A stretch of DNA of 64,000 bases from Nemophila menziesii (Eukaryota; Streptophyta; Magnoliopsida; Boraginales; Hydrophyllaceae). A program made the translations under genes and the position numbers. The notes below the pieces were generated by a model. That model worked only from the letters and a program-made list of their open reading frames with translations, made no database searches and was not told the DNA's origin. This document shows, piece after piece, positions 25,751-37,965 of this stretch. The stretch spans positions 1,240,001 through 1,304,000 of the forward strand of contig JARWIR010000018.1 in the NCBI GenBank assembly GCA_029959085.1, in the 5' to 3' direction. The first letter of the stretch is position 1. Every line of letters begins with the position of its first letter.

Positions 25751-26578
25751 TGTTATTTGCTTTTTAGTCCTTACTGTTTGTGTTTATTGGTTAATAGTTT
25801 GATCATAGTGTTAATTATAAACTATTTTAGAAAATATCCGACAAAGTCAACTTATTTTTTTGAAAATTAATTTATTTATGAAACATAATTTCCCTTATTT
25901 AAATCTGATATTATTTTATAAAGTATTTTAGGAAATATCCGATTTAAGTCAACTTATAATATCCTTACCTTAATTTATTTTCGATAACTAAATCAGCCTT
26001 TATTTAAGTTTTTTTCTAAAGATAAAAAACATTTTGAGTCTATATATTACTCAATCCTTTGTTTCTTAAAAACCCATCTCTTTTTCTATACTCAAACAAA
26101 AAAATATCTTAAGCTTCTCTTCTACTCAAAGCATTTTCTGCATTTTCCCACAAAGGTTAGTTTTATTATTTATATTTCGTCCTGTAAATTTTGTAGTTTA
26201 TTTATTCATTCTTAATTTATTATTGTAATTTATTCCTGAGGTACTCGTGAGGTATTAATATTGTAATTTATTCGTGAGGTATTATTATTGTAAAGGGACT
26301 TTTTTATTACTTAGTCTTCTTCTTATTCTTACTTTTACTGGGTTTTTTTTACTTTTTGAAGTGGAAGCTCTGTTTGTATCTGAAATAAGCATAGTTTAAG
26401 AATCATAACTCGAAAATATACGAGTTTTTTCATTCAAAGTAATAGGAATAACTTTTAAAAAATTAAGTTTTACAAAGAAAGCTACTTCTTAAAATTGCAT
26501 TCAAATCAGAAAAAAGGTAAATTAAGGTAACTATCTACTCTTTTATATTGTTACTAAAATAAATACAAAAAATATATA
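25751..26578. other. Noncoding Helitron sequence between Hsp70 fragment and Sirevirus
   Basis: AT-rich, with no convincing exons. It contains a 27-bp copy (about 25792-25818) of a piece of the Hsp70 fragment's own intron (about 25117-25143), and two diverged copies of a TTTTAGRAAATATCCGA motif followed by AGTCAACTTAT (about 25827 and 25925). A leader-like stretch with CTATATATT (about 26040) and an intron-like start (CAAAGGTTAG, 26151-26160) could be the 5' end of another captured gene. Confidence 0.4.
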
Positions 26579-26583
26579 TAATG

Positions 26584-27748
26584 TGTTAGCCTCACCTTGT
26601 TTTTATTCCCGTTTTAATATTCGACAAATCATCATTTAAACTAAAATTCATTTGGTATCACTTTAAAGGATTTCCAAAACCCCTCATTAGATTAGTTGTG
26701 TTTAAATCCTTGGACTTTAGCTTGAGATTCAAAAGAACAGTGCCGCGGTACACCGGACGAGACACGCGGTACACCGCAGAGCCACGTATCAGAGACGCGG
26801 TGCACAGGATAGCCCGTCAGTAAGCTAATAAAATTGCACGGTACACCGGACCAAAGGCGCGGTACACCGGACTGAGGCACGGACCAGGGACGCGGTGCAT
26901 AGGATGGTCCGACCAGTAAGCTTGAAGTTTAGACGAACGTTTTCGCGGTGCACCGGACCATACCCGTGGTACACCGCAAGAAAGGGTTTTCTGCACTATT
27001 ACTAGAGGACAAAGCTTATATCCGTTGGAGTTAAAATAGATCCGTTAGATAGAAGCCTATTGACCGTTGGAAGATATTTTCAGCTATAAATTGGACCTCA
27101 TTCAAGACACAACTCAAGCCTTCAATCTACCAATCTTTAGAGCAATTAATATTATCATTCAAGGAGGTTTCAAAGGAGCATTCAAGTCATATTCATTGTG
27201 AAGCTACATAGTTCATATCCACTCATTTAGGAGTTTAGTTACAAAGCTTTTATAAGCACCACCAAATACTTTTTCTTTTCCTCTTAGTTCTTGTAATAGA
27301 TTAAGAGAGTAGTGTGAGCATAGGTTTTATGCTTGGTTCCTTGTGTTGGTAATAACACAAGTGTATTTCCTTCAAAGGTTTTTGAAGTGGTTGTAAAGGG
27401 TTTGTAAACTCACCCGGTTAAGAGTTACGAAGATTAGTTGAGAATCTTGCAAATCCTAAGGAGGCTTCCTTAGGTAGTGGATGTAGGGAAACCGAACCAC
27501 TATACATCGTTGTGTATCGTATTCTATCTCTACACTCTTTACATTACCGCACTCCATATGCTTGATAAAATGCCTACATGAATAGTGTGATAATATTGTC
27601 TTTTAGGATTATCTAGTTCTTTACTATTTAGTTTGCTAAAACAATAGGATTCAAATTAGCTTTTAATTTTATTTACTTGAAATAAAATTAGCCGATTAAT
27701 TTCTATTGTCCTATTCAACCCCCCTTCTAGGACGCATATAGACAATCA
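26584..27748 (+). repeat. 5' LTR of the Sirevirus element
   Basis: Begins TGTT and ends ATCA. A TATA box (TATAAA, 27085-27090) marks the U3/R region. U3 carries many copies of a GCGGTACACCGGA-like motif between 26740 and 26985, much more GC-rich than the surroundings. Confidence 0.95.
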
Positions 27749-27750
27749 AT

Positions 27751-27763
27751 TGGTATCAGAGCC
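27751..27763 (+). promoter_or_regulatory. Primer binding site (tRNA-Met type)
   Basis: TGGTATCAGAGCC, two bases after the LTR end: the standard Copia site complementary to the 3' end of initiator tRNA-Met. Confidence 0.9.
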
Positions 27764-27803
27764 TAGCTCTATTGTACTTAATCGTTTCTAGAGTTAATAC
27801 GAT

Positions 27804-29581
27804 ATGGATTCTAATCAACCGGAAGGTTCATGTTCTACTAGACCTCCGCTTTTTGTAGGAAAAGACTACTTTGGATGGAAAAAGAAAATGGAGATTCACG
27901 TCAAAGGAATTGATTACTTTTTGTGGCTTGCTATCAAGAAGGGTCCTTATATTCCTTATGTTACGGGTAGTAGAACAGAGGTGAAAGATGAAGATGATTA
28001 CAATGATCAAGACATAGCTAAACTCACCAAAAACAACAAAGCTATGAACATCCTCATTAATGGATTAAGTGTCACGGAATACGCTAGAGTTAGTGAATGC
28101 AATTCCGGTCATGAAATGTGGCAACTCTTGGAGCTATCATATCAAGTAACGGAAGATATCAAAGAAACTAAGATTGGTCTCTTTATCACTAAGTATGAGC
28201 TATTTCGTATGGAGCCCGATGAAGCCTTAAATGCTATGCATCAAAGATTTTCCAACATTGTCAACACCTTGAAAACTCTTGGTCAAGAGTACACCAACAA
28301 AGAACAATGCCGAAAAATCTTATTTGCTCTTCCAAGGAAATACAAATCAAAAATCAACTCTATAAGAGACACTTAAGATCTTTCAAAAATGACGGTTCAT
28401 GAACTCATTTGCAACCTCATGACGGAAGAGCTTGTGCTTGAAGAAGAAAAGATAAGAGATGATGAGGAGAAGAAGATTAAGAAATCCATTGCTTTCCATG
28501 CCTTGAGTACCAAGTTGAAAGAACGAAAAGAAAGGAAGAAAACTCACATGAAGAAGAAACTAGTGAAGATGAAGGAGTGGCTATGTTGGCAAGAGATATG
28601 AAAAAATTCATGAGATACAAACGCTTTGCCAAGAAAGGAAGTTCTTCCTCACACTACAAGAAGAATGTTAGAGCTATCAAACAAGATGAACCCACTTGCT
28701 ATCATTGCAAGAAAGTTGGTCACATCAAAACTTATTGTCCTCTTCTTCAAAAGGATAAACCTAAGAGAGCAATGCATGCTAATATCACTTGGGATACTCA
28801 AAATTCGGAGGAAGAAGAAAGTGATAACGAAAATGTTAATCTTGTTGCTTTTATGGGAAAACTTGAGAATGATGAAGATGCTTCTTCGGATGATGATACC
28901 GGTTCAACTCACTTTGCCTTTATGGCAAATCATGATGAGGTAACTCCTAAATCCAAACTCTCTTTATCTAATGATGATGCTAGTGAACAAGATATTCATG
29001 AGGCATTTGATTCTCTTTACAATGATTTTTTAAACTCTATTGAAACAAACAAAGTTTTAACAAAAGATTTAGAATTTGAGAAAAATAGAACTAAAGAGGT
29101 TTTGAAAGCTTTGGAAGATTGTCAAAATCTTTGTGATGAATGTATAGATGAAAATGAAAAACTTCATCTTATTGAGAAAAATCTTTTAGAAGAAAAAACT
29201 TTGTTAGAGAAAAAGATTGTTGATCAAAATGATATTATTTTAAAATTTACAAGTGGGCAAGAAAACTTGGATTTGATTTTAGGTTCTCAAAGAATGGCTT
29301 GTGAAAAAAGCGGTGTTGGATATGATCCATTCACTAACCAAAAACCCTTGAAAAATGTCTTTGTAAAACCAAAAATTTCAAATGCTATTCCATCTTCTTC
29401 AAAATCTTCTATCACTTGCACCTATTGTGAAAAACTTGGTCATGATGCATCTCATTGTTACTATCGTAAATTATTGGATTTGGGATCTCTTGTGCCAATT
29501 TGGAAAAGGCCCATATGGGTCTTAAAAGGAAAATCCACTAACCCTCATGGACCCAAACCGAATTGGGTACCTAAAGCTTAA
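27804..29581 (+). pseudogene. gag: Sirevirus gag, broken
   Basis: Starts at ATG 27804 shortly after the primer site. The N-terminal part is a Copia-type gag region (F-x-G-x-D-Y-F-x-W-K-x-KM near residue 20, LW-type core, GMRM-like FRMEPDE). Two CCHC zinc knuckles follow: C-x2-C-x4-H-x4-C at about 28697-28738 and again at about 29418-29459, with a Glu/Lys-rich predicted coiled coil between them (about 29020-29240), typical of Sireviruses. Breaks: an in-frame TAA at 28374-28376 and a frameshift near 28540-28550. The frame then ends at 29581 and the protease starts in another frame 21 bases later. Gag would package RNA in cytoplasmic particles; this copy cannot make a full protein. Confidence 0.88.
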
Positions 29582-29601
29582 ATTATTTTTGTATGTAGGG
29601 A

Positions 29602-32600
29602 TTGAGTATCAAGAAGCAAAATATATGGCTCCTTGATAGTGGATGCTCAAGACACATGACCGGGAATCCATCATTATTTACACGTTTATATAAAACAAAA
29701 GGTGATAGAGTTACTTTTGCCGACAATACTAAGAAACGCGTTTTGGGTAAAGGTAACATTGGTAATATGAATTCTTTGCTTATCTCTAATGTGTTACTTG
29801 TTGAGGGTCTCTCTTTTAACTTGCTTAGTATTAGTCAACTTTGTGATGTTGGTTTTAGTGTTAAATTTGAAGCATCTAGATGTGTTGTTTTTAAAAATGA
29901 TGAGTTAGATACTATGTTTATAGCAAAAAGATCGGATAATGTTTTTGTTGTTGATCTTGAGAGTCTTATGTCTAAACATATTAAATGCTTATCCGTGGTA
30001 AATGATAGTTGGCTTTGGCATAGACGTTTAGGGCATGCTAGCATGGATTTGATTTCAAAATTATCTAGAAAAAATCTTGTTGTTGGTTTGCCTATTCATA
30101 AATTTGATAAAGATAAATTATGTGATGCATGTCAACTTGGTAAACAACATCGTTCATCTTTTAAATCCATAAATAAGGTCATCACCGTTAGGCCACTTCA
30201 ATTATTGCATATGGATCTTTTTGGTCCCGTTGATGTCACTAGTCTAGGAGGATCTAGATATGTCTTTGTTGTTGTTGATGATTTCACTAGATATACATGG
30301 GTGATGTTCCTTGCTTTAAAAAGTGATGCCTTCAATGAATTTGCAAAACTTTGTAGAAAGGTGCAAAATGAGAAAGGCTACTCTATTACATGCATTCGTA
30401 GTGATAATGGTAGTGAATATGTGAATTCTCCTTTTGTGCATTTTTGTGATGAATTTGGGATTGAGCATAATTTTTCGGCCCCTATAACTCCCCAACAAAA
30501 TGGGGTGGTGGAAAGGAAAAACCGAACTCTACAAGAAATGGCTAGAACAATGCTAAAGGAACATAGCTTGCCTACATACTTTTGGGGTGAAGCCGTTCAT
30601 ACGGCTTGTTATGTGTTAAATAGAGTTCTAATTAGACCCCTTATTAAGAAAACCCCTTATGAGCTTTGGAATGGTAGACCACCAACTATTGCTTATTTTC
30701 GTGTTTTTGGGTGCAAATGTTTTATCTTAAACACTAGGGACTATTTGGGAAAATTTGATGCTAAATCGGATGAAGGTATTTTTCTTGGTTATTCCACTAA
30801 AGGAAAAGCCTATCGCATTTTCAACAAACGTACTCGTACTATTGAGGAATCTATGCATGTTGACTTTGATGAGACTAATCCGTTTTGTATCAAGAAAGTA
30901 GTAGATGTTGACTTAAATGAAGATACTCCACTAGATCAACCCTTAGAATCTCCTACTCAAGAATTAAAATCTCATGATGAACCTCCTAAGAAAAATGGTC
31001 AAATCTCAAATGAAGCTAGTACGGATTTACCAAAATGTTGGAAACATATCAAAATCACCCAAGTGAATTAATTCTAGGTGATCCAAAAGAAGGTGTTACC
31101 ACTCGTTCTCGTATTATTGCTTTATGTGCTCATCAAGCATTCTTATCTCAAATTGAGCCCAAGAATATTAAAGAAGCCTTGCTAGATGACCATTGGATAA
31201 ACGCTATGCATGAGGAATTAAATCAATTTGAGCGTAGTAAAGTTTGGACTTTAATGGAGAAACCAATTGGCCCTACTATTATTGGCACTAAGTAAATATT
31301 TCGCAACAAGCTAGATGACACCGGTATTATCACTAGAAATAAAGCAAGGTTAGTTGCTCAAGGATACAATCAAGAAGAAGGTATTGATTTCGATGAAACT
31401 TTTGCTCCGGTAGCTAGACTTGAATCTATTCGTATGCTACTTGCTTTTGCTTGTTATATGAATTTTAAACTTTACCAAATGGATGTCAAAAGTGCTTTTT
31501 TAAATGGTTTTATAGATGAGGAAGTCTTTGTTAAACAACCACCGGGTTTTGAGGATCCAAAATTTCCAAATCATGTTTTTAAACTTTCAAAGGCTTTATA
31601 TGGTTTAAAACAAGCACCTCGTGCTTGGTATGAACGTTTAAGCAAATTTTTGTTAGATGATGGTTTTAAAAGAGGAAATATTGACTCCACTTTATTTATA
31701 AAAAGGTCTTCAAAAGATATCCTTCTTGTTCAAATTTATGTGGATGATATTATATTTGGTGCTACTAATGAAAATCTTTGTGAGAATTTTTCTAAAAGCA
31801 TGCATAAGGAATTTGAGATGAGCATGATGGGAGAATTGAATTACTTTCTTGGACTTCAAATCAAGCAAATGAAGGATGACATCTTTGTCAATCAAGCCAA
31901 ATATACAAAAGAATTGATCAAAAAATTTGGACTTGAAGATGCAAAGGAAATTGGAACTCCAATGAGCACATCCACAAAATTAGACAAAGATGAAGATGGT
32001 AAAAATGTTGATGAGAAAGTATATCGAGGTATGATTGGTAGCTTACTTTATTTAACCGCTTCTAGACCCGATATTATGTTCCCCGTGTGTCTTTGTGCTA
32101 GATTTCAATCCTCTCCTAAAGAATCCCATCTTAGTGCCGTTAAGCGTATTTTTAGGTATTTGAAAGGAACCCTTAGTCTAGGACTTTGGTTCCCAAGATT
32201 TACCTCTTTTGAGCTAATAGGTTACTCGGATGCCGATTATGCCGGTTGTAGACTTGATAGGAAGAGTACTAGTGGTAGTTGCCAATTCTTAGGTCAATCC
32301 CTTGTTTCTTGGTCTAGTTGAAAACAAAATAGTGTTGCTTTATCCACGGCCAAAGCCGAATATGTTGCGGCCGGAAATTGTGTGACCCAAATTCTTTGGA
32401 TGAAACAAACCTTACTAGATTTTGGCTAGAGTATGATCGTGTTCCCATTCGTTGTGATAACACTAGTGCTATCAATATTACCAAAAATCCTATTCAACAC
32501 TCTAGAACTAAACACATCAAAATCCGTCATCATTTTATCCGTGATCACACTCAAAAAGGGGATATTGTACTTGAATTTGTCACTTCGGAAAATCAACTAG

Positions 32601-32677
32601 CCGATATCTTTACTAAACCTTTACCCCAAGATCTTTTTGAGAAAATTCGTTGTGAGATTGGCATGCAAATTCTCTAA
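29602..32677 (+). pseudogene. pol: Sirevirus pol (protease-integrase-RT-RNase H), broken
   Basis: Protease active site WLLDSGCSRHMTG at about 29629. Integrase has an HHCC zinc region (WHRRLGHAS...CDACQLGK), D/D/E core pieces (MDLFGP, RSDNGSEYV, PQQNGVVERKNRT) and ends near 30880. Reverse transcriptase has QMDVKSAFLNG, LYGLKQAPRAWYE and catalytic YVDD at about 31738. RNase H has YSDADYAG at about 32224. Breaks: a frameshift near 31040-31050, TAA at 31293-31295, TGA at 32319-32321 and a frameshift near 32425. No envelope-like ORF follows. These parts normally act in one polyprotein; here they are separated and nonfunctional. Confidence 0.9.
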
Positions 32678-33031
32678 CCTTCTCTTCTTGCCATTATTGT
32701 TTAGTGCTTTTTGTGTATATTCTCTTGTTGCTAATATTTTCTTGATGTTATAGGGTCCTTAAAGCTTCTAAATTGTTATCCATTTACTTCCTTAGTCCTT
32801 GTTTTACTCAAAATGTGTTTTGACCCCTTAAAATTTTCAAAAATCGTATCATTAGTTCTTTTTGTTGTTGACAAAGGGGGAGAAATTTTAGTTAAACTTT
32901 TTCAAATGCATTTTGTGAGGGGGAGTTTTATAAAAACTCTAGTGATTAGGTTGAGGGAGAGTTTTGATCAAAACTTAATCTTAGGCATCTTCAAAAGTTT
33001 ATGATTTCTCAAACATCAAAAAGGGGGAGAT
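32678..33031 (+). promoter_or_regulatory. Sirevirus 3' untranslated region with multiple polypurine tracts
   Basis: Purine tracts occur at 32871-32884 (ACAAAGGGGGAGAA), 32917-32925, 32953-32961 and 33018-33031 (AAAAAGGGGGAGAT), the last directly before the 3' LTR. Multiple GGGGGAG tracts are a recognised Sirevirus trait; the last is the likely plus-strand primer. Confidence 0.8.
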
Positions 33032-34196
33032 TGTTAGCCTCACCTTGTTTTTATTCCCGTTTTAATATTCGACAAATCATCATTTAAACTAAAATTCATT
33101 TGGTATCACTTTAAAGGTTTTCCAAAACCCCTCATTAGATTAGTTGTGTTTAAATCCTTGGACTTTAGCTTGAGATTCAAAAGAACAGTGCCGCGGTACA
33201 CCGGACGAGACACGCGGTACACCGCAGAGCCACGGATCAGAGATGCGGTGCACAGGATAGCCCGTCAGTAAGCTAATAAAATTGCACGGTACACCGGACC
33301 AAAGGCGCAGTACACCGGACTGAGGCACGGACCAGGGACGCGGTGCATAGGATGGTCCGACCAGTAAGCTTGAAGTTTAGACGAACGTTTTCGCGGTGCA
33401 CCGGACCATACCCGCGGTACACCGCAAGAAAGGGTTTTCTGCACTATTACTAGAGGACAAAGCTTATATCCGTTGGAGTTAAAATAGATCCGTTAGATAG
33501 AAACCTATTGACCGTTGGAAGATATTTTCAGCTATAAATTGGACCTCATTCAAGACACAACTCAAGCCTTCAATCTACCAATCTTAAGAGCAATTAATAT
33601 TATCATTCAAGGAGGTTTCAAAGGAGCATTCAAGTCATATTCATTGTGAAGCTACATAGTTCATATCCACTCATTTAGGAGTTTAGTTACAAAGCTTTTA
33701 TAAGCACCCCCAAACACTTTTTCTTTTCCTCTTAGTTCTTGTAATAGATTAAGAGAGTTGTGTGAGCATAGGTTTTATGCTTGGTTCCTTGTGTTGGTGA
33801 TAACACAAGTGTATTTCCTTCAAAGGTTTTTGAAGTGGTTGTAAAGGGTTTGTAAACTCACCCGGTTAAGAGTTACGAAGATTAGTTGAGAATCTTGCAA
33901 ATCCTAAGGAGACTTCCTTAGGTAGTGGATGTAGGGAAACCGAACCACTATACATCGTTGTGTATCGTATTCTATCTCTACACTCTTTACATTTCCGCAC
34001 TCTATATGCTTGATAAAATGCCTACATGAATAGTTTGATAATATTGTCTTTTAGGATTATCTAGTTCTTTACTATTTAGTTTGCTAAAACAATAGGATTC
34101 AAATTAGCTTTTAATTTTATTTACTTGAAATAAAATTAGCCGATTAATTTCTATTGTCCTATTCAACCCCCCTTCTAGGACGCATATAGACAATCA
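33032..34196 (+). repeat. 3' LTR of the Sirevirus element
   Basis: Same length as the 5' LTR. By-eye differences include positions equivalent to 26670, 26786, 26795, 26848 and 26968. The TATA box is at 33533-33538. Confidence 0.95.
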
Positions 34197-34275
34197 TAAT
34201 GATAAACATATATACACATGATAATTGAATTGTGAGTGTTATATATGTCTTAGTAAATGCGAATATACACAGTAT

Positions 34276-34798
34276 TGCATAATTTAATGGGTTTAATAGG
34301 TTTGTTTTAGTAAATTACAGATTAAAAATAAATATAAAATCATGTAATTTGTTTCAGTATTATTTCGCATTACACTAGACATATAAGTATGATTTCAACT
34401 TTTTTTTATGAGATTGAATTTTGCATAATATAGGGACCATAGTGTAATTTTGCAAACTTAACCCCCATTTTCTCCTTTAACGAACGTAAAAAATCATCAA
34501 CTGAGCGCTCATATAAAAATGAATGATAAAATCATCAACCCCCATTGCATAATATAAGGGGTTTAATAGATTTGTTTTAGTAAATTACAGATTAAAAATA
34601 AATAAAAAATTAGACAATTTGTTTCAGTATTATTTCATGAACACTAGACATGCAAGTACACATATTATTTACGAAATTGAATTTTGCATAATATAGGGAC
34701 TATAGTGTAATTTTGCAAACTTAACCCCCATTTTCTCCTTTAATGAAGTCAAAAATCATCAACTGAGCGTTCATATAAAAATGAATGATAAAATCATG
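34276..34798. repeat. Diverged tandem duplication (about 270 bp, two copies)
   Basis: Copy 1 about 34276-34537 and copy 2 about 34546-34798. Both contain GTAAATTACAGATTAAAAAT, TTTCAGTATTATTTC, GTGTAATTTTGCAAACTTAA and a closing ATGAATGATAAAATCAT. Noncoding, inside the probable Helitron. Confidence 0.85.
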
Positions 34799-35443
34799 TC
34801 AGTATATAAGCAAAAATACTCTTTAGTAATATAATCAAATTTATTTTTTACAATATAATATTTTTTATAATTAGTAAAAAATTTATCTAATCGGTTTTTT
34901 TATTACTTTTTTATAACATTAGAATAAAATTTATTTAATCAAATTTATTTTTTATAATGTAATTTTTTTAATATTAGAATACAATTTATTTAATGATGAG
35001 AACTTGACAGGTCAATAATTCTGTACACTATTTTATTGTTTTTGTTTTTGGGCAATTTTTTTTGGCTTTAATTTCTTTTAGGTATTACAGTTGGTTAATA
35101 TATAACGACAAATAATTAAATTTTTTGAATGATAGATAAGAGTTTGAGATAATATCAAATTAAGTCCAAAAACACAACATTCCATCTCTATAGGGTCCAG
35201 GAATTTTTTCATTCCATGAAAGTCCATTTTTTTTTAGTATTCCATCTGTACCCCTATTAGTTACCACGTTTATAGTTAAACAATATCATTTAAATTAGTA
35301 ACAGATTCCTATTTTATAGCTAATCTAATAATATCCCTTAATAATAGCTAATAATTATAGTAATATTGTTATTTTCTTCCACGATTCAATATACACCATC
35401 GTCCATTCACAAACTCTAGTTTACTCTGCAACTATTGCTGCAA
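34799..35443. other. AT-rich noncoding stretch
   Basis: Very AT-rich sequence with repeated TTTATTTAATCAAATTTATTTTT-like segments (34850-34990). No gene, terminal repeat or other feature could be supported. Confidence 0.6.
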
Positions 35444-35724
35444 CACTGATATTATTTAACTGTTTAACTGTAACCCATCAGTTTGTTCACACAACTTTCC
35501 AATTACACTCGCACACACCACTGATATTAGTTAACTGTTTATCTATAACCCATCAGTTTGTTCACACAACCCACCAATTACACACGCACACACCACTGAT
35601 ATTAGTTAACTGTTTATCTGTAACCCATCAGTTTGTTCACACAACCCATCAATATTACTAGCACACACCACCAGTATTTCATCTGTAACCCATCAGTTTG
35701 TTCACACAGCCCATCAATATTAAG
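35444..35724. repeat. 75-bp tandem repeat, about 3.7 copies
   Basis: Copies start at 35444, 35520, 35595 and 35670. The consensus contains TAACCCATCAGTTTGTTCAC and CACACACCACTGATATT. The last copy is shortened. It lies just upstream of a possible minus-strand open frame. Confidence 0.9.
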
Positions 35725-35763
35725 ACCCATATTCAACGGCAGTATTCAACGTCGTCACTGTTT

Positions 35764-35979
35764 TCAATCGATTTTCCCATCATCATGTTCGCTTCTTTTC
35801 TTCCCAGTATTCAACGGCACACCTTCTACAAAATCGTCGTCACTGTTTTCAATCGATTTTCCTTTATTTTTATCACTACTCTCACCTACAGCGTCGGGTT
35901 TCCTAACCATTTTCAGTTTCTTCGTTCTCTGATGTCCATCGTCGACGGTGGGTTGCTGGGGCATCTTCGTCCTCGCCAT
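35764..35979 (-). CDS. Small hypothetical minus-strand open frame
   Basis: 71 codons, strongly charged (Lys/Asp/Glu/Ser-rich) with no recognised domain. The region holds a duplicated segment ending TGTTTTCAATCGATTTTCC (35758-35776 and 35844-35862), so part of the frame is itself a repeat. It could be the first exon of a transposon or captured gene, or chance. I do not recognise it. Confidence 0.2.
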   Translation of the reverse strand: MARTKMPQQPTVDDGHQRTKKLKMVRKPDAVGESSDKNKGKSIENSDDDFVEGVPLNTGKKRSEHDDGKID

Positions 35980-36423
35980 CTCTGTTTTTCCGGTGGTGTA
36001 TCGAACTGATGGTTAGGGTTTAGTGGTGTGAATGTTAGACAGAAGCTGGGTTATTGAAAATTTGATTTTTGTTTCTGGCGGTTCTTTTTTTTTTATTAAT
36101 GTTGATTGATACGTTTTACATGAAATCAACGTTTTTAGTTATGGAAACTGAATGGACAGTCAGTGGGTAATGGAGGACAAATGAGTCTTTTGTAGTGGGT
36201 TGGACCTGATGGGCAATGGTCCAACCTTCTAGGACTATATTAATAAATCACCCTAAGAGTTTATTGTTCAATTTATCATTATCTTAAATATCACTTTTTA
36301 TATGATAAGATAAAATTATTCAAGATAACTATTTAATAATTATATGATATTTAAATTTTGTTAATATATAATAACTAATATACAATGTTGTTACTACTCC
36401 ACATGTTTTATTAAAACTAAAAA

Positions 36424-36859
36424 AAATGATTGTCTACAAGAGTCGTGTCGTAAGTAATTTTTGTGTTTATTTTACTATTTGTATAATTCTTTGCTAAACA
36501 GTACTATTTTTTCAGGCTAACAGAAATCTCATGGAAATCGTAAGTTAACCTATCTTATAAGCATTACGTGTTTTGGTTGTATATATTATTTTTGAAGTGT
36601 AATTTTAAATTCAAATTGTAGGTTCAGTTTCTTCAGTCGCAAAATGTGATTGTTACATTTAGGGACAAGGAGGAATTTTATCGATTAAAATCACCACAAG
36701 TGAGGAATAAATCTAACTTTATCTTTAATGTGAGTAAAGCTCATTAAAATAATAATGATTTTGAATTATAAATAGAATTAGAAGCAAATTATGAATGCTG
36801 ATTGGAAAAAAGGAAGACGGGTGGCTAGATGGGACTACAATCACATGGTAAAATAACTA
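36424..36859 (+). other. Series of exon-like segments, possible captured gene fragment
   Basis: Four short segments bounded by plausible splice sites: 36425 to the GTAAGT at about 36450; 36515-36539 (after CAG, before GTAAGT); 36622-36699 (after GTAG, before GTGAGG), which encodes an open 26-codon stretch VQFLQSQN...LKSP; and about 36781-36858 (before GTAAAA), with KKGRRVARWDYNHM. The spacing and borders look like a plant gene with small introns. I do not recognise the protein and did not prove one continuous frame. Confidence 0.3.
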
Positions 36860-37957
36860 ACATTTAATTACATAGTTATTTGATTTATATTTGAAATACA
36901 TACTTACTTACACTATTTCAAATATGCCGGTTATTGTCGCGACCCCAAATCAAGCGATATATGTATGTTGATATATCTACGTTTTGTAGAGTTATGAGAA
37001 GGATGCACAAAAAACATGATAAAAATATTGAAATAATTCAAGATAAAGTCATTTAGTAGTTATGAGTTATTTTGTATTCATGTCATCTCAAATATTTGAG
37101 ATTTTTATTTTGTATAACACAAGAGTATATTTATGTTGATTGATGTATAATTTATGAAACCATTGAAATTTTTTAAATTTATTTTTATCTCAAGAAATGT
37201 TTGTTTTTAGTGTTATATTTTTTTTTATAAGTTAATATTGTTAGAGTTCTTTCAGGCCTTAGAAAATATAGTATTGTTATATACTTAAATTGATTGAAAG
37301 TTCTTGAAAGCAATATATTTTTGATTTTTTAAATCTAACCTTGCCTACGTCATATGCTATATTTTTATATCTAGAATATTTTTTTTAATGTTGCGCTCTT
37401 TCATATTTTTATACATATATATACACTTTTGTTTCTCTAATTCGTATAGTAGTCTTTGTCACATAAAATATTTTCTAATTTATCTTTAAAAAGAGAAACT
37501 CAATTGTGAAAGCATTCAGAAATAAATCTTAAGTAAAAAAAATTTACAATCTACTTTCAATATTTTCTAATTTACATCGTTGTAATCCATCTAATTTGTG
37601 CTTTTACCATTATTTTGCAAGAGGTAAGTCCAACTTGACATGTTAGTCAAGTATTATACTTGATGATATTCTTGATGAACCAGAAGTACAAACAACAAAC
37701 AAGAGTGATCAATCACCGTCCCCACCTAACATTAACCAGATTGAAGCTAACCTAAACAAAAACTAAGCTATGAAACTAACGAATGAACGAGGTATATTAT
37801 TTGTTATTAAAGGAGTTTGAGACACTTATTATTGAACATACGGTCTTTGTGCAATTTTATTATATCTTAACTTCTCTACGTGGCAACTCAAAGTAAGTAA
37901 AATTAACGATGAATTTGATTTTTTTTTCAAAATGACTTCAGGTACGGGCAATACCTA
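36860..37957. other. AT-rich right part of the probable Helitron
   Basis: No gene supported. It ends in a short hairpin (AGGTA, loop CGGGCAA, TACCT) and CTAG, the proposed Helitron 3' terminus. Confidence 0.5.
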
Positions 37958-37960
37958 GTG

Positions 37961-37965
<5 letters not shown>

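Larger units (their letters stand above)
26584..34196 (+). mobile_element. Sirevirus-type Copia LTR retrotransposon, degenerate
   Basis: Two 1165-bp LTRs starting TGTTAGCC and ending GACAATCA flank a gag-pol interior. The target-site duplication TAATG is present on both sides (26579-26583, 34197-34201). A primer binding site complementary to initiator tRNA-Met follows the 5' LTR. Domain order is gag, protease, integrase, reverse transcriptase, RNase H, which defines Copia. LTRs over 1 kb, a coiled-coil gag and several polypurine tracts before the 3' LTR point to the Sirevirus (SIRE/Maximus) lineage. About 15 LTR differences by eye (about 98.7% identity) imply a fairly recent insertion. Several stops and frameshifts show that it is no longer autonomous. 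Confidence 0.93.
22420..37958 (+). mobile_element. Probable non-autonomous Helitron carrying gene fragments
   Basis: Inserted in the (TA)n tract of unit 4. The left junction reads A|TCTATATTATATTTAGAAG and the right end CGGGCAATACCTAG|T. Known: plant Helitrons begin TC (often TCTATA/TCTCTA), end CTRR, insert between A and T, make no target duplication and have a small 3' hairpin. Seen: TC start, CTAG end, A/T flanks, and a short stem (AGGTA...TACCT) right at the end; the stem is weaker than usual. No RepHel protein was found. Without the nested retrotransposon the element is about 7.9 kb. It contains an Hsp70/Hsp110 gene fragment and several other exon-like segments in plus orientation, typical of gene-capturing Helitrons. 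The alternative is a rearrangement at the microsatellite. Confidence 0.5.

Noticed and set aside
35140..36260. Possible Mutator-like element around the 71-codon minus-strand frame
   Set aside because: No convincing terminal inverted repeats or 9-bp target duplication could be found by eye.
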